Source: Pseudomonas libanensis (GTDB lineage: Bacteria; Pseudomonadota; Gammaproteobacteria; Pseudomonadales; Pseudomonadaceae). Taken from it: a DNA stretch of 64,000 nucleotides. The notes under the pieces were generated by a model. That model saw only the letters and a list, made by a program, of their open reading frames with translations. It was not told the DNA's origin and searched no databases. Each line of letters begins with the position of its first letter. Positions within the stretch are counted from its first letter, which is position 1. The stretch is from NCBI RefSeq assembly GCF_001439685.1, contig NZ_JYLH01000016.1, positions 62,001-126,000 on the forward strand, read 5' to 3'. The translations under genes and the position numbers were made by a program. Below, piece by piece: positions 35,140-43,006 of this stretch.

Positions 35140-36165
35140 CTATTCAGACCCATCGCCAACCGCTGCCTCTTTAGGCAGGACGGCCAGAAAGTTATCGCGT
35201 GCCACTTTGCGCGCAACCTCTTCAGGCAAGGCATCCAAAAAGGGGTCAAAGCGCTGCATTTTCTTGCCCAGCTTATTGAATCGCCCTACCACATCCGACC
35301 CCAACATAAACCGCTCCGGAAAGCGCTCCACCAGCTCTACCCACTCCGCCCGAGGCTTGCCCACCTCATCCAGCAAATACGGCGTGAGCATACTCCAGGA
35401 CAGGTCGATGTACAGATTGGGGTAAGCCTCCAGCAGCCGGGTCAAGGTGGGCAGCAAGAAGTCCATCTGCACCTGATGCCGGTGGATCTCCTTGCTGGTG
35501 CCCGCATGGGCCCAGATAAACCGGGTGTGCGGGTGGTTGCGCAGCGGCTCTTCGATTTCAGCCAGATACAGCGGATTACGCTCGCGCTTGGAGGTGATGT
35601 TGGAATGCAGCATCACCGGCAGGTCGTTTTCGGCGGCCAGGTGATAGATACGCGTCATCGCTTCGTTGTTGGCGCGGGGCGTATCACCGGAAGTCAGGGC
35701 GGTGAGGTCGTCGTGGCGGGTGAATACTTCACCGATGCCCTGCCATAGCCCTGGATTGAGGTCGAGCATGCGCTGGATATGGGCAGCGGAGTTCTTGTCG
35801 TTGGGATTGAAGCCGGCCAGGAACGGATGAAAGTGCTGGCGTTGCTCGGGGGTCAGCTTATTGACCGCTGCCGCGACAATCACATCGGTGGCACTGTACC
35901 AATAGGCATCGGCGTCATCACCGGCGTAGTAGCGCGGGCGCTTGGGCTCGTCTTCGTGCCATTTTTTGGCCACGGGGATACCGGAAATCATCACATGCTC
36001 GATGCGGTTTTCGGCCATCGCCTTGAGCAGTTTGTCCATGCCTGCCGTTTCCTGGAAAAAATCCACGTAGTGCAGGTGCGCGTCGCTGTAGGCATAGTCG
36101 CGGGCCTGCGCGGCAAGGCTGCCGGCAACGAGCAACAAGGCAAGACTCAGGCGGGTCCGAAGCAC
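35140..36165 (-). CDS. Exported amidohydrolase-family (TIM-barrel) protein
   Basis: The 341-residue protein has a signal peptide (LSLALLLVAGSLAAQA) and a mature amidohydrolase-2-like barrel. Metal-binding features are SDAHLHYVDF (HxH), a His in VMLHSN, a His in IWAHAG and a late Asp in LGSDVVGR. These fit a metal-dependent hydrolase or decarboxylase of the PF04909 type, here exported to the periplasm, which is unusual for the family. The stop is 48 bp from the REPIN. Substrate unknown. Confidence 0.82.
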   Translation of the reverse strand: MLRTRLSLALLLVAGSLAAQARDYAYSDAHLHYVDFFQETAGMDKLLKAMAENRIEHVMISGIPVAKKWHEDEPKRPRYYAGDDADAYWYSATDVIVAAAVNKLTPEQRQHFHPFLAGFNPNDKNSAAHIQRMLDLNPGLWQGIGEVFTRHDDLTALTSGDTPRANNEAMTRIYHLAAENDLPVMLHSNITSKRERNPLYLAEIEEPLRNHPHTRFIWAHAGTSKEIHRHQVQMDFLLPTLTRLLEAYPNLYIDLSWSMLTPYLLDEVGKPRAEWVELVERFPERFMLGSDVVGRFNKLGKKMQRFDPFLDALPEEVARKVARDNFLAVLPKEAAVGDGSE

Positions 36166-36302
36166 GGTAACACCTCAATTAGGCTAATACGGGTAGACCT
36201 TGCGCCAGTCATCCAGGTTCAGCACGGAAAAACGGGAACACTCGAGCGCCAGCATGCTCTATAACTGCATGACCTTCATCCTGCCCTCTTGTGAGGTTCG
36301 CC

Positions 36303-36719
36303 ATGCCTGTTACCGTCAATACACTGAACGCTGAAAACTTCCGTCACAGCGTCAATATCAACAACCATGAGCTGTTTACCGACCTGCCCAAGAGCCTGGG
36401 TGGCGATGACTCGGCGCCCTCTCCCCACGATTATTTCGATGCTGCGCTGGCATCATGCAAAGCCTTGACGGTCAGACTCTATGCGCAGAAGAAAGATATC
36501 CCGCTCACCGGCGTGACCGTTGAGGTGACCCACGACGCCGCCGAAGAGCAAAAAGGCAAATATAAACTCAGCGTCAAATTGACCCTCAAGGGTGTATTGA
36601 GCGATGAGCAGCGCGAGGAGTTGCATCGCGTCGCAGACAAGTGCCCGGTACACAAGCTGATGACCACCGCCGAAATCAGCATCGAGACGACATTATCGGA
36701 AGGTGCCTTCAGCGCATAG
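36303..36719 (+). CDS. OsmC-family peroxidase-like protein
   Basis: The 138-residue protein shows the OsmC/Ohr fold. The two redox cysteines are in ALASCKALTV and DKCPVHKLM, with a Glu/Arg-containing context. OsmC-type proteins reduce organic hydroperoxides. The ATG at 36303 has GAGG six bases upstream; the frame extends to a GTG at 36291 that I do not favour. The pirin gene follows on the same strand after 64 bp. Confidence 0.88.
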   Translation: MPVTVNTLNAENFRHSVNINNHELFTDLPKSLGGDDSAPSPHDYFDAALASCKALTVRLYAQKKDIPLTGVTVEVTHDAAEEQKGKYKLSVKLTLKGVLSDEQREELHRVADKCPVHKLMTTAEISIETTLSEGAFSA

Positions 36720-36783
36720 CGCCAACTTCCTATCGAGCGGGTTATGCTCAGCCCCATCCAACCCGCTCAGACAGGGATGCGCC

Positions 36784-37650
36784 ATGACCACCCTCACCGT
36801 GATCCGCCCCCGCGCCGAAGATGTCGAAGGCCAGCCGATCCTGCGCCCGCTGCCCTCCCGTGAATGCCGCAGCGTCGGGCCCTTTGTGTTTTTCGACCAT
36901 ATGCTGCCGACCCGCTATGCACCAGGCACGGGCATGAATATCCGCCAGCACCCGCATATCGGCCTGTCCACCCTCACCTATCTGTTTGAAGGCGCCTTGC
37001 AGCACAAGGATAGCCTCGGCTCGGACCAAGTGGTGCAGGCCGGCGATGTCAGCTGGATGACCGCAGGTAGTGCAATTGCCCATGTTGAGCGTACCCCCGA
37101 AGCGCTCAAGACCAGTGGTTTCAGCCTGCACGGCCTGCAAGTGTGGCTGGCCTCACCCAAGGACCACGAGACCGGGCCTGGCCACTACAGCCATCACCCG
37201 GCGGCGAGCTTGCCGGTGAGCGATAACCTCGGCGTGCAGGTGCGCTTGATTGCCGGTGATGGTTTTTGCCTCAAATCCCCCGTACCCGTACTGTCACCGA
37301 CGCTGTATGCCGAGGTACAGATGCAAACCGCCACTACCCTGCTGATTCCGGATGAACATGAGGAACGTGCGGTGTATGTGCTGGAGGGTGAGGCGCAGTT
37401 GGACGGTGAAGCGCTGGAGGTCAACAGCTTGGTGGTATTGCCGACTGGGCAGGAGCTGGCCCTGTATGCCGAGACTGATTGCCACCTGATGGTGTTTGGC
37501 GGGGCGCCGCTGGATGGGCCACGGCGGATCAACTGGAATTTTGTGGCGAGCGATCCGGCGGTGATCGAGCAGGCGAGACAGCGTTGGGCGGCTGGGGATT
37601 GGCCGACTGTGCCGGGGGAGTCAGAAAGAATCGAGTTGCCTGTTAGATAG
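36784..37650 (+). CDS. Pirin-family protein (bicupin)
   Basis: The 288-residue protein is a pirin with the N-terminal cupin metal site: His residues in RQHPHIGLST and QHKDSLG, and His/Glu in IAHVERTPE, which together bind iron or another divalent metal. Bacterial pirins have been reported as quercetinases or as modulators of pyruvate metabolism, so the exact role is open. The ATG at 36784 is chosen over a frame beginning at 36703 because the added residues overlap the OsmC end and lack family character. Confidence 0.88.
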   Translation: MTTLTVIRPRAEDVEGQPILRPLPSRECRSVGPFVFFDHMLPTRYAPGTGMNIRQHPHIGLSTLTYLFEGALQHKDSLGSDQVVQAGDVSWMTAGSAIAHVERTPEALKTSGFSLHGLQVWLASPKDHETGPGHYSHHPAASLPVSDNLGVQVRLIAGDGFCLKSPVPVLSPTLYAEVQMQTATTLLIPDEHEERAVYVLEGEAQLDGEALEVNSLVVLPTGQELALYAETDCHLMVFGGAPLDGPRRINWNFVASDPAVIEQARQRWAAGDWPTVPGESERIELPVR

Positions 37651-37652
37651 CA

Positions 37653-37724
37653 TTCGCGAGCAAGCCCGCTCCCACATTTCGGTCTGTGAACGCAGTCATA
37701 TGTGGGAGCGGGCTTGCTCGCGAA
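37653..37724. repeat. REPIN (GCGGGC/CGCGAA subtype)
   Basis: TTCGCGAGCAAGCCCGCTCC faces GGAGCGGGCTTGCTCGCGAA across a short 32-bp centre. It is the same subtype as the pair at 35010 and again sits between convergent genes. Confidence 0.92.
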
Positions 37725-37748
37725 GAGGCCCGAACAGGCGCCGAAGCA

Positions 37749-38477
37749 TCAGCCCTTGAACACTTCATCCAACAAGTTATGCATCGACTGGAACGCCCGT
37801 GCAGCGGTCTTGGCGTCGTACATCATCTTGCCCGGCACATTGGCCTCGGGGTCGGTGAAGGAATGCACCGCGCCTCCGTAGCTGAGTAACTGCCAATCCA
37901 CACCCGCCGCGTTCATTTCATCTTCGAACGCCGGCAGTTGTTCTTTGGGCACCAACGGATCGCAAGCACCGTGCAAGACCAGCACTGAGCCCTTGATGTT
38001 ATTCGCATCCGCCGGATTTGGCGTGTCGAGGGTGCCGTGGAACGAGATCGCCGCCTTGAGCGGCGCCCCAGTACGCGCCAACTCCAGGGAGCAGCAACCG
38101 CCGAAGCAGAAACCGAAGGTCGCCAGCTTCGACGTATCGACGGCCGCCTCGGTCTGGCCTTGCAGTTGCTCAAGGGCCGCCTGCATGCGTTTGTTCAGCA
38201 ACGGGCGATCGTTCTTCAACGGCATCATCGCCGCGCCGGCTTCATCGCCATTCGACGGGCGCACGGTTTGCCCGTACAGGTCGGCGATCAGCACCACGTA
38301 GCCCTGGCTGGCCACGCTCTTGGCGATCTCTTCAGCACCTGCACTCACACCCATCCAGTTCGGTGCCATCAGCAGGCCCGGCAAGGGGCCCTTATGGCTC
38401 GCATCGAACGCCAGGCGGCTCTCATAAGACTGGCCATCAATCTGATAGACCACGGAACGCACAGTGACTTGGCTCAT
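37749..38477 (-). CDS. Dienelactone hydrolase family protein
   Basis: The protein has about 242 residues and the dienelactone-hydrolase layout: nucleophile Cys in GFCFGGCCSLEL, Asp in GACDPLVP and His in AVHSFTD. The Cys nucleophile, rather than Ser, is characteristic of this family. MAPNWMGV near the N-terminus and ADLYGQ are family segments. Two adjacent ATGs exist; 38477 has the better spacing from GGAGAG. No aromatic-degradation genes are nearby, so the substrate is open. Confidence 0.9.
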   Translation of the reverse strand: MSQVTVRSVVYQIDGQSYESRLAFDASHKGPLPGLLMAPNWMGVSAGAEEIAKSVASQGYVVLIADLYGQTVRPSNGDEAGAAMMPLKNDRPLLNKRMQAALEQLQGQTEAAVDTSKLATFGFCFGGCCSLELARTGAPLKAAISFHGTLDTPNPADANNIKGSVLVLHGACDPLVPKEQLPAFEDEMNAAGVDWQLLSYGGAVHSFTDPEANVPGKMMYDAKTAARAFQSMHNLLDEVFKG

Positions 38478-38507
38478 CATTCTCTCCAGTTGAGGTGCAC
38501 TAGAACG

Positions 38508-38532
38508 AAAAAACCCGCCGAAGCGGGTTTTT
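38508..38532 (-). terminator. Rho-independent terminator after htpG
   Basis: AAACCCGC and GCGGGTTT form a tight stem with a short loop and T-runs on both sides. It ends htpG, read leftward, 12 bp after its stop. Confidence 0.88.
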
Positions 38533-38543
38533 CTACAACGGTG

Positions 38544-40448
38544 TTAAACCGACAGTTCAACCAACAGCTTGTTCAGTCGGCGCACATAGGCGGCCGGATC
38601 TTTGAGGCTGTCGCCAGCGGCCAGGGCCGCCTGGTCGAAGAGGATGTGCGACAGGTCGCCAAAACGCTCTTCGCTCTGCTCGCCATCGAGTTTCTCGATC
38701 AGCGGGTGAGCCGGGTTGAATTCGAAGATCGGCTTCGAATCCGGCACTTTCTGACCGCTGGCCTCGAGGATCTGGCGCATTTGCATGCCCAGGTCCTGCT
38801 CGCCAATGGCCAGGATCGCCGGGGAGTCGGTCAGGCGATGGGAAACCCGTACTTCACTGACCGCATCCCCCAGGGACGCCTTGATCCGCTCAACCAGGCC
38901 TTCTTTGGACTTGGCGACTTCCTCGGCTTCTTTCTTCTCTTCCTCGGAGTCCAGGTTACCCAGGTCCAGGTCGCCACGGGCGACGTCGACGAAGGATTTG
39001 CCGTCGAACTCGGTGAGGTAGCTCATCAGCCACTCATCGATACGGTCGGTCAGCAGCAGCACTTCGATGCCTTTCTTGCGGAAGACTTCCAGGTGCGGGC
39101 TATCCTTGACGGCTTCGTACTTCTCGCCGGTCAGGTAGTAGATCTTGTCCTGACCTTCCTTGGCACGGGCCAGGTATTCGGCCAGTGACACGACCTGCTC
39201 TGCATCGCTGCCTTGAGTCGAGGCGAAACGCAGCAAGCCGGCGATTTTTTCCTTGTTGGCGAAGTCTTCCGCCGGGCCTTCCTTCATCACCTGACCGAAG
39301 TTCTTCCAGAAGCTCTTGTATTGCTCAGGTTCGTTCTTCGCCAGTTTTTCCAGCATGTCGAGCACACGCTTGGTCAGCGCCGACTTCATGGAATCGATGA
39401 TCGGGTCTTTCTGCAGGATTTCCCGCGACACGTTCAACGACAAGTCGTTGGAGTCGACCACACCTTTGATAAAGCGCAGGTACAGCGGCAGGAAGGATTC
39501 GGCCTGGTCCATCACGAACACGCGCTGCACATACAGCTTCAGGCCTTTGGGCGCTTCACGCTGGTACAGGTCGAACGGAGCACGAGCCGGCACGTAGAGC
39601 AACGAGCTGTATTCCAGCTTGCCTTCGACCTTGTTGTGGCTCCAGCTCAGCGGGTTTTCGTAGTCGTGACCGATGTGCTTGTAGAACTCCTGGTATTCCT
39701 CGTCCTTGATCTCGGTACGCGGACGGGTCCACAGGGCGCTGGCACGGTTGACGGTTTCCCATTCCTCGGCCGGCTTCTCTTCGCCTTCGGCAGCGGTCTG
39801 CTCCTTGGGCAACTCAATCGGCAACGCGATGTGGTCGGAGTATTTCTTGATGATGTTGCGCAGGCGCCAGCCATCGGCGAATTCGTCTTCACCGGATTTC
39901 AGGTGCAGCACGATGCGGGTACCGCGGTCAGCCTTATCAATGGTGGCGATTTCGAACTCGCCCTCACCTTTGGAAGCCCAGTGCACGCCTTCGCTGGCGT
40001 CGAGCCCGGCACGGCGGCTGAACACTTCAACCTTGTCGGCAACGATGAAGGCCGAGTAGAAGCCCACGCCGAACTGGCCGATCAGGTGCGAATCTTTTTT
40101 CTGGTCGCCCGAGAGGTTCTTCATGAAATCCGCAGTGCCGGATTTGGCGATGGTACCCAGGTGGGTAACCGCCTCTTCACGGCTCATGCCGATACCGTTG
40201 TCTTCGAGGGTGACGGTCTTGGCGTCTTTGTCGTAGCTCACGCGGATTTTCAGTTCCGCGCCACCTTCCAGCAACTCCGGCTTGGATAGGGCTTCGAAAC
40301 GTAATTTGTCGACAGCGTCAGAGGCGTTCGAGATCAATTCGCGAAGGAAGATTTCCTTGTTGGAATACAGCGAATGGATCATGAGGTGCAGCAGCTGCTT
40401 CACCTCGGTCTGGAAGCCCAGGGTTTCCTTTTGAGTTTCCACACTCAT
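38544..40448 (-). CDS. htpG: Molecular chaperone HtpG (Hsp90)
   Basis: The 634-residue protein matches Hsp90 of bacteria. The N-terminal ATPase shows NASDAVDKLRF, DNGIGMS and GQFGVGFYSAF; the middle domain shows GVVDSNDLSLNVSRE; and a C-terminal dimerisation domain ends the protein. The longest frame begins at 40514; the ATG at 40448 (MSVETQKETLGFQTE) has GGAG ten bases upstream and matches the known protein start. It folds client proteins in the cytosol with DnaK. It lies downstream of two thioesterase genes on the same strand and probably has its own heat-shock promoter inside the preceding gene, which I could not pin down. Confidence 0.97.
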   Translation of the reverse strand: MSVETQKETLGFQTEVKQLLHLMIHSLYSNKEIFLRELISNASDAVDKLRFEALSKPELLEGGAELKIRVSYDKDAKTVTLEDNGIGMSREEAVTHLGTIAKSGTADFMKNLSGDQKKDSHLIGQFGVGFYSAFIVADKVEVFSRRAGLDASEGVHWASKGEGEFEIATIDKADRGTRIVLHLKSGEDEFADGWRLRNIIKKYSDHIALPIELPKEQTAAEGEEKPAEEWETVNRASALWTRPRTEIKDEEYQEFYKHIGHDYENPLSWSHNKVEGKLEYSSLLYVPARAPFDLYQREAPKGLKLYVQRVFVMDQAESFLPLYLRFIKGVVDSNDLSLNVSREILQKDPIIDSMKSALTKRVLDMLEKLAKNEPEQYKSFWKNFGQVMKEGPAEDFANKEKIAGLLRFASTQGSDAEQVVSLAEYLARAKEGQDKIYYLTGEKYEAVKDSPHLEVFRKKGIEVLLLTDRIDEWLMSYLTEFDGKSFVDVARGDLDLGNLDSEEEKKEAEEVAKSKEGLVERIKASLGDAVSEVRVSHRLTDSPAILAIGEQDLGMQMRQILEASGQKVPDSKPIFEFNPAHPLIEKLDGEQSEERFGDLSHILFDQAALAAGDSLKDPAAYVRRLNKLLVELSV

Positions 40449-40537
40449 GGTCATCAAACTCCAATTGGATGGCAATGGCCGCGCCCTTGAGGGTTGGCGG
40501 CGGGTTGTCATCAAAGTTGGGGGCTAAGACCAGGATT

Positions 40538-40990
40538 TCAAGGGCGGGCCAGATCCTCAATCTTGAAATGTGCACGGGCGGTGGCAATCGGTTCGGCCGG
40601 GGTGCTCTGCCAGGCGGTGATCGCCACATTCGCCACACGGCGACCCTGGCGCCATACCTGGCATTTGGCGTAAGTGTCGCGAAACTGGCCGGCGCGCAGG
40701 TAATCCAGGGAGAAGTCGATAATCTTCGGCAGGCTCGCAGCGCCGGTAGACACCAGCAGATGCATCGCCGCCGACAGCTCCATAAAGCCGGCGATCACCC
40801 CGCCATGCAACGCCGGCAATATCGGGTTACCAATATTGTCTTTGCTGGCCGGCAGGCGAAACAGCAGCTCATCCCCCAACCGGGTGCATTCGACACCGAT
40901 CAGCTTGGCATAGGGCACCAAGTCCAGAAGTACGTCGTAATTGCCGCGAGCGAGGGCCTGCTCCAGGCGGGTCTTGAACCGATGGGTCAT
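40538..40990 (-). CDS. PaaI/hotdog-fold thioesterase-like protein
   Basis: The 150-residue hotdog-fold protein has ALHGGVIAGFMELSAAMHLL (His-Gly-Gly loop) and a FSLDYLRAGQFRDTYAKCQV strand-pair typical of PaaI-type thioesterases. Its start overlaps the stop of a second thioesterase gene by four bases (ATGA), so the two probably form a heteromeric or sequential pair. Substrate unknown. Confidence 0.85.
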   Translation of the reverse strand: MTHRFKTRLEQALARGNYDVLLDLVPYAKLIGVECTRLGDELLFRLPASKDNIGNPILPALHGGVIAGFMELSAAMHLLVSTGAASLPKIIDFSLDYLRAGQFRDTYAKCQVWRQGRRVANVAITAWQSTPAEPIATARAHFKIEDLARP

Positions 40991-41463
40991 GCCTGCTCTC
41001 CCCTGACCGTGCTGCCCAGCCCCTGCGTGCCTTTGAGGCGCTTGCCCATGCGCATGAACGTGCCCACCACGTGGGCGATGGGCTGTTGCGGATCGTCCTG
41101 ATAGGCCACCCCCCGGGTAAAGATCACATCAGTGGTGACCCGGTAGCATTGGGCAAAGCCATAGACCGGTTTATGGGGCTGGGCGGGGTGCATGTAATCG
41201 ATGCGCAGGTCCAGGGTCGGGCACACCTCGAATTCGGCTAATACGCACAGGGTGGCCATGCCGCAGGCCGTGTCCATCAAGGAAGTCAGCGCGCCACCAT
41301 GGATCACTCCGGTCAGGGGATCACCGACGATATGCGGGCCGTAAGGCAGCACGAGGGTCATGCCCTCCTCACTGGCCGCATGCACGGCAACACCCAGCAC
41401 CTGGCAGTGGCGCAGCGCCGAAACAAAGCGTGCGGCACGCTCTAACAAGGGGTTTTCGGTCAT
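40987..41463 (-). CDS. PaaI/hotdog-fold thioesterase-like protein (upstream partner)
   Basis: The 158-residue protein has GVIHGGALTSLMDTACGMAT, the hotdog HGG loop with the Asp in the PaaI active-site position, followed by LDLRIDYMHPAQPHK. It is the promoter-proximal member of an overlapping pair. The Asp of LMDTACG is present here, while the partner has Glu at the corresponding place (FMELSAA), so both may be catalytic. Confidence 0.87.
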   Translation of the reverse strand: MTENPLLERAARFVSALRHCQVLGVAVHAASEEGMTLVLPYGPHIVGDPLTGVIHGGALTSLMDTACGMATLCVLAEFEVCPTLDLRIDYMHPAQPHKPVYGFAQCYRVTTDVIFTRGVAYQDDPQQPIAHVVGTFMRMGKRLKGTQGLGSTVRGEQA

Positions 41464-41620
41464 TGGTTTTAGACTCTTATTAGTGTGAATCCGGCGGACT
41501 AAAAACGCCGAAAAAAGTTTCTGTGCGAAAACGTATATATATCTGTGGGATAAAAGGAACTAATGCTGGCCCATTAGGCTCGAAAGGCCAGTAGATATCT
41601 TCAATAAGGAGAAACACCCC

Positions 41621-41878
41621 ATGCGCAAGACATTAGCTATTTCCATGATGCTGGCCGCTGCCCTCGGCCTGGCTGCCTGCGACAAGAAATCCGAAGACAA
41701 AGCCCAAGACGCTGCTGCCCATAAAGAGCAAGCTCAGCAAGACATGGCTAAAGCACAGGATAAAGTGAACGACGCTGCGAAAGAAAACGCCGATGCTGCC
41801 AAAGCTCAGGCTGAAGCTAACGAAGCTGCCACAAAAGAAGCTGCACCTGCAACGCAGGCACCAGAACCAACCAAGTAA
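41621..41878 (+). CDS. Small Ala/Lys-rich lipoprotein
   Basis: The 85-residue protein has a lipoprotein signal with lipobox LAAC at residues 17-20 and a mature part made almost entirely of Ala, Lys, Glu, Gln and Asp in a heptad-like pattern. It is likely an extended helical lipoprotein of the cell envelope. A strong AAGGAG ribosome site precedes the ATG and a strong terminator follows, marking an independently expressed gene. Base composition is less GC-rich than its neighbours, as usual for abundant small lipoproteins. The precise family is not recognised. Confidence 0.85.
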   Translation: MRKTLAISMMLAAALGLAACDKKSEDKAQDAAAHKEQAQQDMAKAQDKVNDAAKENADAAKAQAEANEAATKEAAPATQAPEPTK

Positions 41879-41904
41879 GATAGCTTGGTCTGATTCCGCA
41901 AAAG

Positions 41905-41935
41905 AAAGCCCGCTTTAGATAGCGGGCTTTTTTTT
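41905..41935 (+). terminator. Rho-independent terminator after the lipoprotein gene
   Basis: AAAGCCCGCT and AGCGGGCTTT make a 10-bp stem with a short loop and a nine-T tail. Confidence 0.92.
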
Positions 41936-41967
41936 GCCTGCGTATTTTGCACAGGCCCCAGGCGCAA

Positions 41968-42708
41968 TCAGAGTGCGGCCTCTTTGACCGACTCCGGCGC
42001 AGACATATCGGTCGGGGTATAGACCATCACTTGCAGCACCGCGGAATGAAACTCCCGGTGATAGAGCACCAAGACTACCCCGCTGCTCATCAACATGAAC
42101 AGCCAAGGGCTGACAAACCAGGCCAGCATGGTCATGCCGAAATAATAAGAACGCAGCCCAAGGTTGAATTGGTTGGCCGCCATGGAAATCACCCGTGCCG
42201 CCCGGGACGCGAACGCTTTGCGCTCCTGTTCCGAGACTTGTCGCTCACCGATCATCGGCGCCGACCCCACCAGCACCGCCGCAAAGTTGTACTGGCGCAT
42301 GCACCAGCTGAAGGTAAAAAACGCATAGACAAATACCAGTGCCAGACAAAGCAATTTGATCTCCGACATCCCACGGGATGCCTGCTGCACTATGGGAATG
42401 TCCGCCAGCAACGACACCGCCCGTTCGGAAGCGCCGAGCACAGTGAGAATACCGGCGAGGATGATCAAGGTGCTGGAGGCAAAGAACGAGGCATTGCGTT
42501 CCAGGTTGCCGATCACGCTGGCGTCGGCGATGCGGTTATCGCGCAATAGCATACGGCGCATCCAGTCTTCGCGGTACAGATGCAGCACGCTGGCCAGACA
42601 CGCGGTGTCACGGGCTTTCCAAGTGGCGTAACGGGTATAGCCGCCCCAGCAGATCACAAACCAGAGTGCGGCGAGCAGGTGGATTTGGTTGGTTTCAACG
42701 AATGACAT
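41968..42708 (-). CDS. DUF599 membrane protein
   Basis: The 246-residue protein has four hydrophobic segments: near residues 8-24, 75-93 (FFASSTLIILAGILTVLGAS), 115-133 (IKLLCLALVFVYAFFTFSWC) and 190-215. A conserved RNASFFAS and QYNFAAVLVGSAP match the DUF599 family. It is an inner-membrane protein of unknown role. It is convergent with the lipoprotein gene and divergent from the toxin-like gene. Confidence 0.85.
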   Translation of the reverse strand: MSFVETNQIHLLAALWFVICWGGYTRYATWKARDTACLASVLHLYREDWMRRMLLRDNRIADASVIGNLERNASFFASSTLIILAGILTVLGASERAVSLLADIPIVQQASRGMSEIKLLCLALVFVYAFFTFSWCMRQYNFAAVLVGSAPMIGERQVSEQERKAFASRAARVISMAANQFNLGLRSYYFGMTMLAWFVSPWLFMLMSSGVVLVLYHREFHSAVLQVMVYTPTDMSAPESVKEAAL

Positions 42709-43006
42709 GCGGGTCCTTCTAAAATGTGAGCCCGTGAATCCAATGGGATCACCAGCGAGCGTACGACCGCGGCACCCAATCCACCGTCAACACAACAGGG
42801 ACTGCGGTGTCCTGAAAAATCTGGAACAAATATCAAAAACACGGCCGCACTGCCTGTTCTTTATGAAAAATTCTGTTTCGCAATGTACATAAGTTCGGCC
42901 TGGGAACCAGCAGGACGCCGTTAATCACTTAGTTGAGCCCTGGGGCACGAAGCCCTGGTCATTCATTCTCAAACAGAAGGACCTGCTATCTATCCACAGG
43001 ACTTCA
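42709..43006. promoter_or_regulatory. Upstream region of the toxin-like gene
   Basis: This 298-bp AT-richer gap separates divergent genes and should contain both promoters. I see no repeat, tRNA fragment or small gene with a convincing ribosome site. There is also no clear hrp-box (GGAACC...CCACNNA), although GGAACCAGCAG occurs at 42903; the downstream half is missing, so I do not call type III control. Confidence 0.3.

Noticed and set aside
42895..42960. Type III hrp-box promoter for the toxin-like gene
   Set aside because: A GGAACC-like half is present but the CCAC half at the required spacing is missing.
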